Shown: positions 10,217 to 22,306, counted from the first letter of the stretch. The stretch: 64,000 bases of DNA from Coniochaeta sp. PMI_546 (GCA_021432605.1 MU271160.1:124001-188000); one strand, 5' to 3'. Notes: a model not told the origin generated them from the sequence alone. Numbers and translations: made by a program.

Positions 10217-12490
10217 ATGTCTCTACTTCACGAAAAGAAATCCAAAGAGGGGCCCTTGAACCAAGGTGCACTCCCTGAAACCGGGACGCTGCTGGGAGCC
10301 AAAGTCAAGCGCTCTCGCACCACTCTCATCGTCGTCGGGGCTGCGGTTGCTGTGATAGTAATTGCCTTGGCATTGGGGCTGGGACTTGGACTTGGGTTGA
10401 GAAACCGCCACGAGACCACTCTCTCGCCTTCCTCGCCTCCGTCTACTACTTCTGCTGTATCTGCGCCGACAGGATCGCCTCTCCCTGGAAATGGAGGGAG
10501 TAGTGCCGCAAGCACTTCACTGGAGGATTGGAGACTGGACCCAAAGTCATACGTTCTTGACGACAGGTGGGATCTGAACGCTGCGCCGACAACGAGGCAT
10601 TTCGAGCTTGTCATTTCGGAAGGACAGGGCTGGCCAGATGGTAAGCTAGGACGCGGCTCGCTGTTGCCCGCGATGATGCCTGTGTACTAACAAGCATGCT
10701 CCAGGTGTCGTACGAGACATGCTCTTCATCAACGGAAAGTTTCCTGGCCCGCTCATAGAGGTCAACAGAGGAGACCGCATAGTCGTGAATGTCACTAATC
10801 ACCTGAGCAAGAATTCAACAACTATCCACTGGCATGGTCTGTTCCAGAATGGTACAAACTGGTTTGATGGGACAACTGGTGAGTTCGGGTTTGATCCGTC
10901 TTGAATTCTTTGCTCACCGGGCTCAGGGGTTACACAATGCGGCATTCCGCCAGGAGAGTCACTGGTGTACAATTTTACCATTGACAACCAGTTTGGCACG
11001 TACTGGTACCATTCACATTACGGCACGCAGTACCTCGATGGAATTCTCGGGCCCCTCATTGTCCATGCTCCTGAGGAGACAGATGCGAGGAAACTCTACG
11101 ACCAAGAGCGCGTCATCTTGATCCAAGACTGGTATCACGACTTCAGCGCCGTTAACCTGGGTAAATATCTCGTACCCGACAACGAAAACAGCGAACCTGT
11201 GCCTGATAACGGCTTGATCAATGGCTTCAACTAGTGAGTTGGCCTATTGCATGCTCTCGAGCTCAACCTGACCAATATCTCCAGCTTCAACTGCTCCTCG
11301 TACTCGTCCGATTCAGGCTACACATGCTTTGACAACAGCACCTATACTGTTCTCACCCTAGATCCCGTAAGTCCATGCCGCTCCCATACCAGACAGCCTT
11401 GTACAGGTTCGACATCTGAACGCTGCGATAGAACACCCGAACCCGCCTTCGGCTGATCAATACAGGCGCCTTTGCCGAGTTCCAGCTTAGTATCGATAAT
11501 CACACGCTCTCCGTGATCGAAGCAGACGGCACACTGGTCGATCCTTACCCAGTTCACCGGCTGGCGATACACGTAGCCCAGCGCTACAGTGTTGTGCTAA
11601 CGACCAATCAGTCGACATCAACGAATTACTGGATACGAGCTGCAATGAACACATTCTGCTTCACAGGCGACAACCCTGTCCTTGACCCAACTACAATGGC
11701 GGTCGTGAGCTACAGCGGCAACAATACGATAGCACCGGCCGTGAATTCCAGTGTCGACTGGAAGGACGCCTACGACATCGTCTGCCAGGACTTGGACCCG
11801 ACTCTCCTGGTACCGGCTTTACGTACAGCTCCCCCACCTGCAACGAAGTTCTACAGAGTTGACTTCAGCTTTGGGATCGGTGCCTACCAGCTCGACTACG
11901 CCAAAGTGAATGGCACCACCTGGTCGCCGCTGGGGAATTCGACAACATTGATTGAGGCGGTGGACGGCCTGGGAAAGGGTGAGGCAGGCAAGTTTGGTGT
12001 GGCGGGGCAAGTCGGCGCGTTTGAGTCCAATCAGTTCGTGGTTGGTCTCAGTAACGGATCTGTGGAAGTAGTAGACGTGTTGATCTACTCCCTTGACGAA
12101 GGCTCACATCCCTTCCACCTCCACGGGCACCAGTTTGTAAGTTGTCAGCAGCGTGATGCTTTCAAGCGCCATCTCTCCAACTGACATATATCGCAGTGGA
12201 TTTTGGAGACCGGATCCGGCTCGTTCGATTGGAAGAATTACTACAGCTCTATCATGCCGTCTAAACCGGACGTCACCGGCAACGCGCTGCGGAGGGACAC
12301 ACTGACCATCAAGCCATATGCCTGGGCTCTGATTCGGTTTGTCGCCGATAATCCGGGTTTGTGGGCACTCCACTGCCATATAGCCTGGCATATGGAGGCT
12401 GGTTTGTTGATGCAGTTCATGAGCAGGGCTGATGTGCTGGGGACGATGAAGATTCCCGATGATGTGAGGGCGCTGTGCGCATCAGTCTGA
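10217..12490 (+). CDS. Laccase-like multicopper oxidase with an N-terminal membrane anchor
   Basis: Six exons: 10217-10640, 10705-10878, 10927-11233, 11285-11366, 11432-12136 and 12197-12490. The introns are 48-65 nt, the first with a perfect TACTAAC branch site. The product is 661 residues. All four copper signatures are present: HWHG (183-186), HSH (228-230), HPFHLHGH (555-562) and HCHIAWH (623-629), followed by Leu634 at the axial position. The third intron ends at a TAG (11429-11431), which restores the conserved TRLRLINTGAF segment. There is no classical signal peptide. A basic N-terminus is followed by a hydrophobic segment (about 35-60), suggesting a type II membrane protein with the enzyme outside. 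It would oxidise phenols or metals using O2. Laccase versus ferroxidase cannot be settled by eye. Start chosen at the first ATG (TAAAATGTC). Confidence 0.9.
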
Positions 12491-12905
12491 CACGCCCGCG
12501 ATTCCGCAAAATTTCTCTGATGTTGGCTTTTGCCAAAGAGAAGAATGGTTATAAATATATTATAGAGAATAAAGTGCCCGGTTCCATTCGGGCCATTGAC
12601 ATGGTCCGGAATACTTTCCCCGGAGCTGGGCCCGGCACTGTCGGGTGGCCCCACATCAGATAAGATACCACTGACAGGGGAGAAGCTACGTCATACACGG
12701 CTCAGAAGTAGGAGCCCATAGGGCTTCACAGCACTCATCATCGCCGCCTGGATTTCGTGTGGTATTCGGAAGATGTCCTTGAACTTAAGTCACTGAGCCC
12801 GGATTGCTTTTCACCTTCTGGCAGAAGACCTGAGGGCCATCATTCAGATCTGACTTGCTCTCCCTCACTTTTCTAGATCCTATTTGCGCTTCGACGGCAT
12901 TCACG
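12491..12905. other. Intergenic region between multicopper oxidase and phosphoketolase
   Basis: Holds the AATAAA of the upstream gene and presumably the phosphoketolase promoter. I see no TATA box and no gene. Confidence 0.4.
12568..12573 (+). terminator. AATAAA polyadenylation signal of the multicopper oxidase
   Basis: A perfect AATAAA lies 78 bases after the stop codon, preceded by an AT-rich stretch, a usual layout for a fungal 3' end. Confidence 0.5.
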
Positions 12906-15696
12906 ATGCCGGGCCAAGAGATTGATGTCGCCAACCCCCCTCCCATGCCCTCGCATCTACCAGACAATGTCTTAGAGTTAGCAGTGCAGATACAAAAGAA
13001 GCCCCTTCCAGAAGATGTCAAGAAGGGTTTGGTCGACTTCCAGCGAGCTGCTTGCTACATTGCTGCAGGTAAGCTTCCTGTCCAACTGCCGTATAGCGAC
13101 ACTTGTTCAAACCTGACCAATGTGTGTAATCAGCGATGATATTCTTGAAGGACAATGTCATCTTGGAGTCCGAGCTTCAATTTGAGCACATCAAGCCACG
13201 TTTGCTGGGTATGTTATGCATCCTTCGTCCAAACACAACATCATCGCTGACCAGCGTTTAGGACATTGGGGCACTTGTCCCGGGCTCATCCTCGTATGGT
13301 CACACCTCAACCTGTTGATTCGAGATCATGACCTGGACATGATCTTTGTTGTAGGACCTGGTCATGGAGCACCAGCTGCCCTTGCATCACTGTGGCTTGA
13401 AGGTTCACTGGAGAGGTTCTATCCTGGAGAGTATGATCGCAATGCCACCGGGCTGCGAAACCTGATCACCAGGTTCTCTGTGCCAGGGGGCTTTCCCAGG
13501 TACGTACGGCTCTGCTTAGTTCTCGTGTGTCTTGCTGACAATCGTGGTAAGCCATATCAATGCCGAGACACCTGGGTCCATTCACGAGGGTGGAGAGCTA
13601 GGGTATGCCCTCGCAGTGTCATTTGGTGCCGTCATGGACAACCCTGACCTCATTGTCACATGTGTTGTTGGTGATGGAGAGGCGGAAACTGGTCCAACTG
13701 CCACGTAAGTTTTACCCGGGTATCCTGAGAGTACAAGATATAGCACTGTGCTGCACTGACACCTCCTAGTGCATGGCATGCCATAAAGTACTTGGACCCC
13801 AAGGAGTCTGGTGCAGTCATCCCAATCCTGCACGTAAACGGCTTCAAGATCAGCGAACGTACCATCTTTGGCTGCATGGACGACAAAGAGATCGTTGCCT
13901 TGTTCTCAGGCTACGGTTACCAGTGCAGGATCGTTGAAGATCTGGAGAACATAAACGACGATCTGCACAGCTCCTTGGAATGGGCCTTGGCGGAGGTCAA
14001 GAAGATTCAAGGGGCTGCTCGCTCCGGCAAGCCTATTTCAAAGCCCCGGTGGCCGATGATCGTCTTGCGGACGCCAAAGGTCAGCTCCAATCCGCTGCGT
14101 CTTGTATGACTTGTATCACTGACGTTTACCCTGCAGGGATGGGGAGGGCCAAAGAAGGTGGATGGCAAGATCATCGAGGGATCGTTCCATTCGCACCAAG
14201 TTCCAGTTCCCAAAGCCATGTCAGACGAGAGCCAGCTCAAGGCCCTCAAAGACTGGCTGAGCAGCTATAACGTCGGCGAGCTTATCAAGGACGGCAAGCC
14301 TTCCGAAGAAATCCTAAGCATCATGCCAAAGAGCGACTCGAAGAAACTGGGTCAGGTCAAGACAACATACGACCCTTACAAGGCTATCAACCTTCCGGAT
14401 TGGAGGGATTGCACTGTAGAGAAGGGAACCGAGCAGAGCTGCATGCAGATAACCGGCAACTACCTGGACAAGGTCTTCCAGGCGAATCCGTCCAGCATCC
14501 GCCTATTCTCACCTGACGAGCTCGAGAGCAACAAGCTGAACGCCATTCTAGATCACACGCAACGCAACTTCCAGTGGGATCAGTACTCACGTGCCAACGG
14601 TGGCCGCGTTATCGAGGTCCTGTCGGAGCACAACTGCCAAGCCTTCATGCAAGGCTACACCCTAACGGGCCGCACAGCCCTATTCCCCAGCTATGAGTCG
14701 TTCTTGGGCATCGTGCACACCATGATGGTGCAGTACTCCAAGTTCATGAAGATTGCCAAAAACGTCAAGTGGAGGGGACCCTTGGCCTCCATCAACTACA
14801 TCGAGACCAGCACGTGGGCGCGACAGGAACACAACGGCTTCTCTCACCAGAACCCGTCTTTCATCGGAGCTGTGCTCAATCTCAAGCCCGAGATGGCAAG
14901 GGTCTACCTACCGCCCGATGCGAACTGCTTCCTCAGCACGGTGCACCATGTGCTCAAATCGAAGAACTACGTCAACCTCCTCATCGGCTCGAAGCAACCC
15001 ACTGCGGTGTATCTGTCTCCAGAGGAAGCAGAAGAGCACTGCCGCCAGGGTGCCAGCATCTGGCACTTCGCCTCGACTCCGGACACCGGATCGGCCCCAT
15101 CAACTACAGACCCAGACGTCGTCCTCGTGGGTATCGGCGTTGAGGTTACCTTCGAGGTCGTCAAGGCCGCAGAACTGCTCAGGAAGATGTGCCCTGCTCT
15201 GAAGGTCCGGGTGGTCAACGTCACAGATCTTATGATCATGGGTGCGGAGTCGACGCATCCGCACGCCCTCAGCCAGGACAAGTTCAACGAGCTGTTCACG
15301 GCAGACAAGCCGATACTGTTCAACTACCACGGTTACGCAACGGAGCTGTCTGGCTTGCTCTTCGGCCGAAAATCGGTAGAGCGTATGAGCGTCGAGGGCT
15401 ATCGAGAGGAGGGCAGTACGACCACGCCGTTCGACATGATGCTGGTCAACCGTGTCAGCCGCTTTGATCTGGTTGAGAGAGCGTTGAAGGCGGGTGCGCA
15501 GCATAACGAAGAGGTGAGGGAGATGTTAGCGATGGGCCTGAGTGAGGTGAAGAAGCGCGTCCAGGCCGTGAGAGAGTTCATTGCGTCCAATGGCAAAGGT
15601 TAGTCGCTCCAAACTCCTTCCATAATACCGCTGAGGTTCGGAACCCTGACTGCTTTAACAGATCCGGACGATATCTACGAGTTGGCAAAGTTTTAG
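12906..15696 (+). CDS. Xylulose-5-phosphate/fructose-6-phosphate phosphoketolase
   Basis: Seven exons: 12906-13068, 13134-13208, 13262-13499, 13552-13704, 13770-14079, 14137-15598 and 15662-15696. All phases agree and give 811 residues, the usual length. The thiamine-diphosphate enzyme features are clear: HWGT (81-84), GPGHGAP, the GDGEAETGP cofactor motif (199-207), ILHVNGFKI, and the family hallmark [12 protein letters not shown]. The C-terminal XFP domain is complete and ends in a tiny 35-nt last exon ([11 protein letters not shown]). The enzyme splits xylulose-5-P or fructose-6-P with phosphate to give acetyl-phosphate plus glyceraldehyde-3-P or erythrose-4-P, in the cytosol, bypassing glycolysis. 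One intron uses the less common donor GTCAGC. It is followed in tandem by a second thiamine-diphosphate enzyme. Confidence 0.97.
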
Positions 15697-16869
15697 GCCT
15701 GGCATTAACATGAAGCATTGCGTGTGCGATAGATGAACATAGATAAACACAGTCGTTGTTGAAGGCAAGGGCCATGAGACATTCCTCACCAAAGCACACA
15801 TGGATGGTACATTTAAGGTGGTGCTGTGGTGCTCTGGCCCGCTTAGATCTTGGCTCAGGGTTTGGCTGCTACTGCGTCCGCTCACTGGCCTATTTGTCAT
15901 ACATACCACAGTCTATCACACGATCTTCATCTTGTCCGACCCGCTCTGTCCCTTCAGAGGCGTATTCCTCCAGGCATATCATAGCCCCCTGGTTCACGGG
16001 CATGAGCTAAGGTAACTAACTACATGGTAGCATATGCAGTACCCCGCAGCCGAGATAGGACGAGACAATGGTCGGAAATCAGCGGCATAAGAACTCCACA
16101 AAAGCATCCCGCCAACTGACGAGGAGCTTGAACGTCTGTAGATAACAACAGCTTGTTTGTCTCTGGTGGTCCGCGTATAATACGAAATATTGAGGCTTGC
16201 ATGTTGCAACAATGGACGGTAGGAATGGCTCTGTTGACCGGCACCTAATATGGCTTATCATAGAATAAGGTAGGTACATACCTAAGGATACGAAACCACG
16301 CATGGCATCGGCCGAGTCTTGGGTGAACTTGTGGACCCGGCCCTTCCTCCGCATCACTGTTGATCTCGGTGACGGCAGGTGCGGCCACGGGGCTCGAGAA
16401 CACCCTTGCATGGAGGATGCCGGCAGGAGTCGGTCATGCTCAGCTTCGCGCTTCATTCCTGCTGTCATCACTCCGCTCCTTAAGCCGGAACATGATCGGA
16501 TTGGCTGAGAGCATACCTTTATAAACCTACAACAGGCCTCGACTTATACGCTTCCTTGAACCTACCTTTACTCAGACATCCTTCGGACCTCATCTCAGAA
16601 CTCTACTTGGGGCCGTATATACTCAAACAAGGAGTCATCATCCCCGTCCGAGCCGTCCGAGATCGGCCCACTCATAAAGAGATACCTTTCCTATCCCCCA
16701 CTGTAGCAGAGCTTAACCAAACCCCCGCTGTTCGCGTCCCTGAAGCTTTGGTGTCTGTTTCCCCGCGATCTCCATTCCCCCATACCCCAACAGCATTTGC
16801 GGGGGACCAGCGCCTCGGTTGTTACAAGCCAGTCATTGGCTAGTCGTATTATCTAATTGACCCGGCAAG
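15697..16869. other. Intergenic region and long 5' leader of the ThDP enzyme
   Basis: A TATA box at 16520 is followed by a pyrimidine-rich leader of about 300 bases without any ATG before 16870. No gene is seen between 15.7 and 16.5 kb. Confidence 0.5.
16520..16526 (+). promoter_or_regulatory. TATA box of the ThDP-dependent enzyme gene
   Basis: TATAAAC lies about 344 bases upstream of the ATG at 16870 and is followed by a C/T-rich stretch typical of fungal transcription starts. There is no ATG between it and 16870, which supports that start codon. Confidence 0.45.
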
Positions 16870-19291
16870 ATGCTTCGCACGGCGACCCCTCTTCGTCCCC
16901 GGCGAGTATTGCATTGTCGAGGCCACGGGACGGCAATTGCATCAATTGGATGGAGGCGCATGTGCCTTTCCACTCTTAGTCCAGGCACGAAGCAGCAGCA
17001 AGAGCACCATTATATCCGAGTCCGCCAGGGCACTACGCTGCGTCATGGTCAAGGGATTATTAGTACCGCCGGCGCCGCTACTCCTCCCTCGTTGGCGGCG
17101 CCGGACACGGCCAATGACAGCAGCTCGACCTGGTCGGCACTGCATCCCGGCTCCCACTTTCGCCTTCCGGACTCCTTTAAACGCAGTCGAGTCCCCCGTC
17201 TAGATGGAAAACTACCCCTTTCGTCACAACCTAGTGAGAACAGTGGTCGATTTTTCGCATCTGCGAATAGATTCGCATCAGCTCGCGGCGTCCACACTGT
17301 TGCTACTCTAGTGCAGCCACCCAACAGTCGAGCTCCATCCGACCTAGACACCAAGAGGTCATTCTCTTCAGTGTCGCCCAAGATGTACACGGCATCATTC
17401 GCGTTTTTCGAGGCAATATGGGACGCCGGCGTCACCCATTGCTTCGTCAACCTGGGCTCCGACCACCCAAGCATCATAGAGGCCATGGTCAAGGGTCAGC
17501 GTGAGAAGAAGGGCAAGTTTCCCCGCATCATTACATGCCCGAACGAGGTGAGTTGCCAACACCGCTCCTCTCGGTCATCTGAAACGGCTCGCTCATGATA
17601 GTCTCTTACGTGAAGATGGTCGCCATGTCCATGGCAGATGGATATGCCCGTCTCACCAACAAGCCTCAAGCCGTGATCGTCCACGTGGACGTCGGCACCC
17701 AAGGCCTCGGCGCAGCGGTGCACAACGCCTCCGCCGGACGCGCCCCTATTCTGCTCTTTGCCGGTCTGTCACCCTTCACCCTCGAGGGCGAGCTGCGCGG
17801 ATCCCGCACCGAGTACATCCACTGGATTCAGGACGTCCCCGACCAGAAGCAGATTGTCGCGCAGTACTGCAGATATGCTGCAGAGTTGAAGACGGGAGTA
17901 AACGTGAAACAGATGGTCAACCGCGCACTGCAATTTGCACGCTCCGCTCCCGCGGGTCCGGTCTATCTCTGCGGCGCACGAGAGGTCATGGAAGCCGACA
18001 TCGAACCCTACTACCTGAACCAGGACCAGTGGGATCCGGTGGAGTTGGGGGGCCTACCCAAAAAGGCCGTTGACGACATTGCGGCCGCCCTTGCCGGAGC
18101 CAAGGAGCCACTTCTCATCACAGGATATGCCGGCCGGAACCATGCGATACCACCGGCACTTGTAAAGCTCGCCGACACCGTCAAAGGCCTGCGCGTCCTC
18201 GACACGGGAGGCAGTGAGATGTGCTTCCCGGCCGATCATCCCGGCTGGCTGGGTCTGCGGTTCGGATCGGAGCCGTACATCAAGAGTGCCGACGTTATCG
18301 TCGTCGTCGACTGTGACGTTCCCTGGATCAACACGCAGTGCAAGCCGCGCGAGGATGCCAAGATCTTCCACATCGACGTTGACCCCCTGAAGCAGATGAT
18401 GCCAGTTTTCTACCTTGCTGCACAGAAGCGTTACAGAGCCGATGCCTTGACAAGTATCGAGCAGATCACTGAGAGGTTGGAGAAAGGTGACGGGGAGCTA
18501 GCCGCGCAGCTCAGTGGGCCTGAGAGAGACGAGAAATGGAAGGCCCTACAGACTCAGCACAAGGAGAGGCTGGACGCAATTGCCAGCAAGGCGGTACCTC
18601 TGGACGATGGCGGATTCGGAACTGGATATTTATGCTCGAAGTTGAAGGAGCTCTGTCCCGAGGACACGATCTGGGCTGTCGAGGCGGTGACGAACACAGC
18701 CTTCGTTCATGATAACTTGCAGCCGACCCTGCCGGGATCCTGGATCAACTGCGGAGGAGGCGGTCTCGGCTGGTCAGGCGGTGGCGCTCTTGGTATCAAG
18801 CTCGCGACTGACTACGAGGCACAGCTGAAGGGCGGTAAGGGGAAGTTTGTCGTGCAGATCGTCGGCGACGGCACGTATCTGTTCTCTGTTCCGGGGAGCG
18901 TCTACTGGATCGCGCGCAGATACAACATTCCCGTGCTGACCATCGTCCTGAATAACAAGGGTAAGTCCATCGCGTCATTATGTTCAACCCACAGGCTGCG
19001 CTCTATCACCGAAATTCTGACATGTTCATAGGTTGGAACGCACCGCGCAAGTCGCTTCTTCTGGTCCATCCTGACGGCGCAGGATCCAAGGCCTCGAACG
19101 AGGAGATCAACATCTCTTTCAACCCGGTACCAGACTATGCGGGCATCGCCAAGGCCGCTGCTGGTGGACAGCTACACGCCGCCCGGGTGGACAAGGCTGC
19201 CGATCTCGAGGAGGTGCTGAAGAAGGCCATTGAGGAGGTCCAGGGAGGCACGACGGCTGTCTTGGACTGCAAGGTGACCTTGGGTTGTTAA
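16870..19291 (+). CDS. ThDP-dependent acetolactate-synthase-like enzyme with long N-terminal leader
   Basis: Three exons, 16870-17547, 17616-18960 and 19032-19291, encode 760 residues. The core starts at Met172 (MYTASFAFFEAIWDAG) and follows the acetolactate synthase/IlvB-like plan: pyrimidine-binding domain with the catalytic-type glutamate Glu226 in CPNEMVAMSMADGYARL, central domain, then the cofactor domain with GDG at 643-645 and NN at 672-673. The 171 residues before the core are Arg/Ser/Thr-rich, begin MLRTATPLRPRRVLHC and look like a mitochondrial presequence plus low-complexity spacer. Since 16870 is the first ATG after the TATA box, this longer form is probably translated; a 589-residue form from 17383 is possible. 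The substrate is unknown, and it is not the obvious anabolic acetolactate synthase. It is tandem to phosphoketolase, which also needs ThDP. Confidence 0.85.
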
Positions 19292-21238
19292 GCTTTGGGA
19301 ACTGTGACGCGTCACGAGCGAGTCGGTATTCGCTTGCATCGTAGCACATACACTAGATATGCCGCGAATAATGCACTGCATAAGTAAGGTATAGCTTTGC
19401 ATGCAGGCGCCCTGCTGGTCGAGCTCCCACGATTCGTTGTCCCCGCATCGTACTCAACGGCGGCTGGAATGCCGTCAACGGCAAGAGTATCACGCATTGG
19501 CACTGCATAATGTGCGTGCGAATATGGTATAGACCTCGCCCGTAGCGGCACGAGAGGGTGTGTAGTGGACGCTTCTTGGTGTCGATGATGGGCTATGAAG
19601 CACCTTAAGCCCCTACCGCGTTTGCCGCCAGCCTGTAGGCAGGTACCCTCTTCAGTTGAGATGCTTACGACCTACTGCAGAGTCACGTCGAAATGAACAG
19701 TAGCACTGCATGGTGATCGTGCTATGAACATCAGATTTTCAACGTGCGCGACCATTGATTCGAGTAAGATCCCAGGGGCCATCTCAGTCGGCCAGTGAGA
19801 ATGAGGACCCTTAGAGGTTCATTGGTGAAGACAGCGGAGCTGACTTTCTCTCCTATGTAGACCCCGCATCCGGTTCCAGCTTCCGCTTGTGGGACCCCAG
19901 TCAGGACCCTGAAAATCAAGCCTGCGACTGGTGACTCATAAAAATAAACAGACATACTCTAGAATCGAAGACTCCGAAGTTCAAGTCGATATACCTGCCA
20001 GAATCAAAGGAATTATCTCAGGTCAAGGAGTGGCATCGTAGGAGGGAGAGCAGCTTGGAGCCCTTCAACCGAGAGCTTCGCCAGGTAGATAGTTGTTGCC
20101 GGAAACGGGGTAGACGGGACACAGATTGGGTTGAGGGGGAGAGTGTGGATGATTGATCTTCGCAGGGGAGCTGGCCTAGATCGCATCTCCGAAAACACAA
20201 ATTCGCCACGTGAGGAGTTTTGGAGATTCGAGGCCGACGAAGCGATCATTAACGCCAGGAACGCGTCTCATTCTTGTCACAGTAAGGTAAGCAGATAACT
20301 CTAGCCGGACTGGGCCGACACAATTCCGGGCAGGGTCATCCCATCATTTCTTCCGGAATTGATCCGACCAGTGCAGCATTGATTCGAATGCGTCGGGTTC
20401 CTACCGTAGGTAAGGTACTCTCTGATGCATATGTAAAAGGTAAAAGGCCGGTTATCCCAGACTCCCGTCGCTCGATGTCAAGAGACCATGAAAGGCACTG
20501 AGGATCTCCAGTCTACCACAAAACCACTGGACAGAGAGCAGCTACTGCAGCCTTATCGCTCCAGCGCTCTAGTATCGACGCCTGAATTTGGCCTCAAGAA
20601 TTTTGCCCCTCATCCCTCCATGTGACGCATCAATTCTCGCCCACTTTCGCCCTGATGGGGTCAACTATCGAGACCTGACCCATGATCCAGACAGATACGA
20701 GCCTGGCCGCCTGGCGAGGCTTTTGCTACTCTTGTCTCTTTATATAACTTTTCGGCTGGCCTGCCGCTCAAGACGCCAGAACGTGCTTTCCGCGCGACTC
20801 TTGTATTCGGGCCTTGACTCGGACAAATGATCAACTGAGCACTAGGCTCTTCCTCCACACCCTTGCTCTTCTCCAACGTGACGCCGACAATCCTGGGCCG
20901 ACCCACCACTTATTTCACGCCGAGTCGTACCTCTGAGGCGACCGCGACGCACAACTTCTTGGTCTTGACATTGGCATCAGTTTCATAAACAGATAGAAAG
21001 CCTGTGTCTTTCCGACAATACGGGTTCTTCTGACACGCGGTCGGCTATAGTAGCGTCTGAGGACAAAGAGTCAGAGATCATGAGCCTCGCGGCCGAGTAC
21101 AGGCTGATATACGTTCTTGACGGGGCGTCGTGGCCTTCCTAAACATCCACGACTTGTCTGGAGCATCTTTACCCTTAGAGGAATCAACTCTATGCTCATC
21201 TCTCACACCAGCTATCTGTGGCCATCGTCGCATGTAAT
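19292..21238. other. Intergenic region and long leader before the cyclin gene
   Basis: Contains CACGTG at 20207-20212 and a TATA-like element at 20741. I find no protein with family resemblance in about 1.9 kb. Confidence 0.45.
20741..20747 (+). promoter_or_regulatory. TATA-like element upstream of the cyclin gene
   Basis: TATATAA lies about 490 bases upstream of the ATG at 21239. If it is used, the cyclin mRNA has a long leader with short upstream frames, which is common for regulatory genes. Confidence 0.3.
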
Positions 21239-22306
21239 ATGCTGGCCCTAGCAACCACGGCACACATGTCAGCCCCGGTGACTCTGACTGGCCCTCCGCC
21301 TCCGCCAACACCGTCAGCGGATCCGGCACTTGCCACCATACTCAGTCGCAACAACCGGCCGCCATTCTCAGACGATGCGGCGTCACGTCTAGACAGCTCG
21401 CTGAGCGACGACATCTGCGAGGTGCCAGCTGGAGCGGTACTGGAATTGCTCAGCCAGAACATGGAGGCGTTGGTACGCGTGACAGGCGACGTACCTCCGA
21501 CGCCGCCGCCTACGAGCCCTACCGTGCCTCATATGCGCGGAATGCAAGCTGAGAAGGAGAACATCGTCAGGTCTCATTCCGAGAAGAACTTGGCCATGCT
21601 AGCTGCGCAAGCGGCAGCAGCTGAAGCCAAGACTGAGACGGACGAAGGCAGCAGGAGCACATCAGAGTTTTCGCACGCCGGTCCGCTTGCATCAATATCT
21701 ATCCAAGGGGCTCAGGAACTCGACGGTGTGGACGGCGTGCGCCTTCGAAGCCATAGCGGCATCGGATCCCCGCTGTCTGCTTCGACAGCCGGGCCACGTG
21801 AGCCGTACATCATACACGGGGAGAACGCGCAGCCTCTCAACACACAGCACGCCGCTATGACGCGCAAATTCTATAGTAAAAGACCGCCACCAATAAGCAT
21901 CACAGCTTATCTGGCGCGGATACATCAGTACTGCCCTATGAGCACGGCCGTGTATCTCGCGACCTCGTTGTACATCCAGCGCCTGGCGGTAAAGGAGAGG
22001 GCCATTGCCGTGACGGGCCGGAATGTGCACCGGCTACTCTTGGCTGGGCTGAGAGTGGCGATGAAAGCGCTTGAGGACACCTCCTATTCGATGTCGAAAA
22101 TGGCAAAAGTCGGCGGCGTGAGCGAAGTTGAGCTGGCACGGCTGGAGATCAACTTCTGTTTTCTGACCGGCTTCGAGCTCGTCTGTGGCCCGGTAGAGCT
22201 GCAGGAGCAGTGGGATAACTTGAGGAGCGGAGCAGCGACCTGGGCTGGCCTGAAGGGGCGGGGGTTGATGGCTCTCAGGCTGGATGTGAAACCGAAGAAG
22301 ACCTGA
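21239..22306 (+). CDS. Pho80/PCL-type cyclin (partner of a Pho85-like kinase)
   Basis: An intronless 355-residue protein. The N-terminal 200 residues are low complexity (Pro/Ser/Thr/Ala) and contain a run of prolines near the start. The cyclin domain (about 215-325) reads YCPMSTAVYLATSLYIQRL, then NVHRLLLAGLRVAMKALED, SYSMSKMAKVGGVS and LEINFCFLTGFEL, the signature of the Pho80/PREG/Pcl7 group. Such cyclins bind a Pho85-like kinase and control phosphate signalling, glycogen and stress responses. I chose the ATG at 21239; the frame is open further 5' but without an ATG. The acid phosphatase in this window is a typical output of that pathway, but the two genes are 12 kb apart and a link is only a suggestion. 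Confidence 0.9.
   Translation: MLALATTAHMSAPVTLTGPPPPPTPSADPALATILSRNNRPPFSDDAASRLDSSLSDDICEVPAGAVLELLSQNMEALVRVTGDVPPTPPPTSPTVPHMRGMQAEKENIVRSHSEKNLAMLAAQAAAAEAKTETDEGSRSTSEFSHAGPLASISIQGAQELDGVDGVRLRSHSGIGSPLSASTAGPREPYIIHGENAQPLNTQHAAMTRKFYSKRPPPISITAYLARIHQYCPMSTAVYLATSLYIQRLAVKERAIAVTGRNVHRLLLAGLRVAMKALEDTSYSMSKMAKVGGVSEVELARLEINFCFLTGFELVCGPVELQEQWDNLRSGAATWAGLKGRGLMALRLDVKPKKT

Noticed and set aside
11367-11465. Longer 99-nt version of the multicopper oxidase intron ending at 11465
   Set aside because: It would shift the frame and delete the conserved TRLRLINTG segment; ending at 11431 keeps both.
878-19291. A secondary-metabolite cluster formed by monooxygenase, regulator, oxidase and ThDP enzymes
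   Set aside because: No polyketide, peptide, terpene or other backbone enzyme is present, and phosphoketolase and acid phosphatase are primary or nutrient functions.
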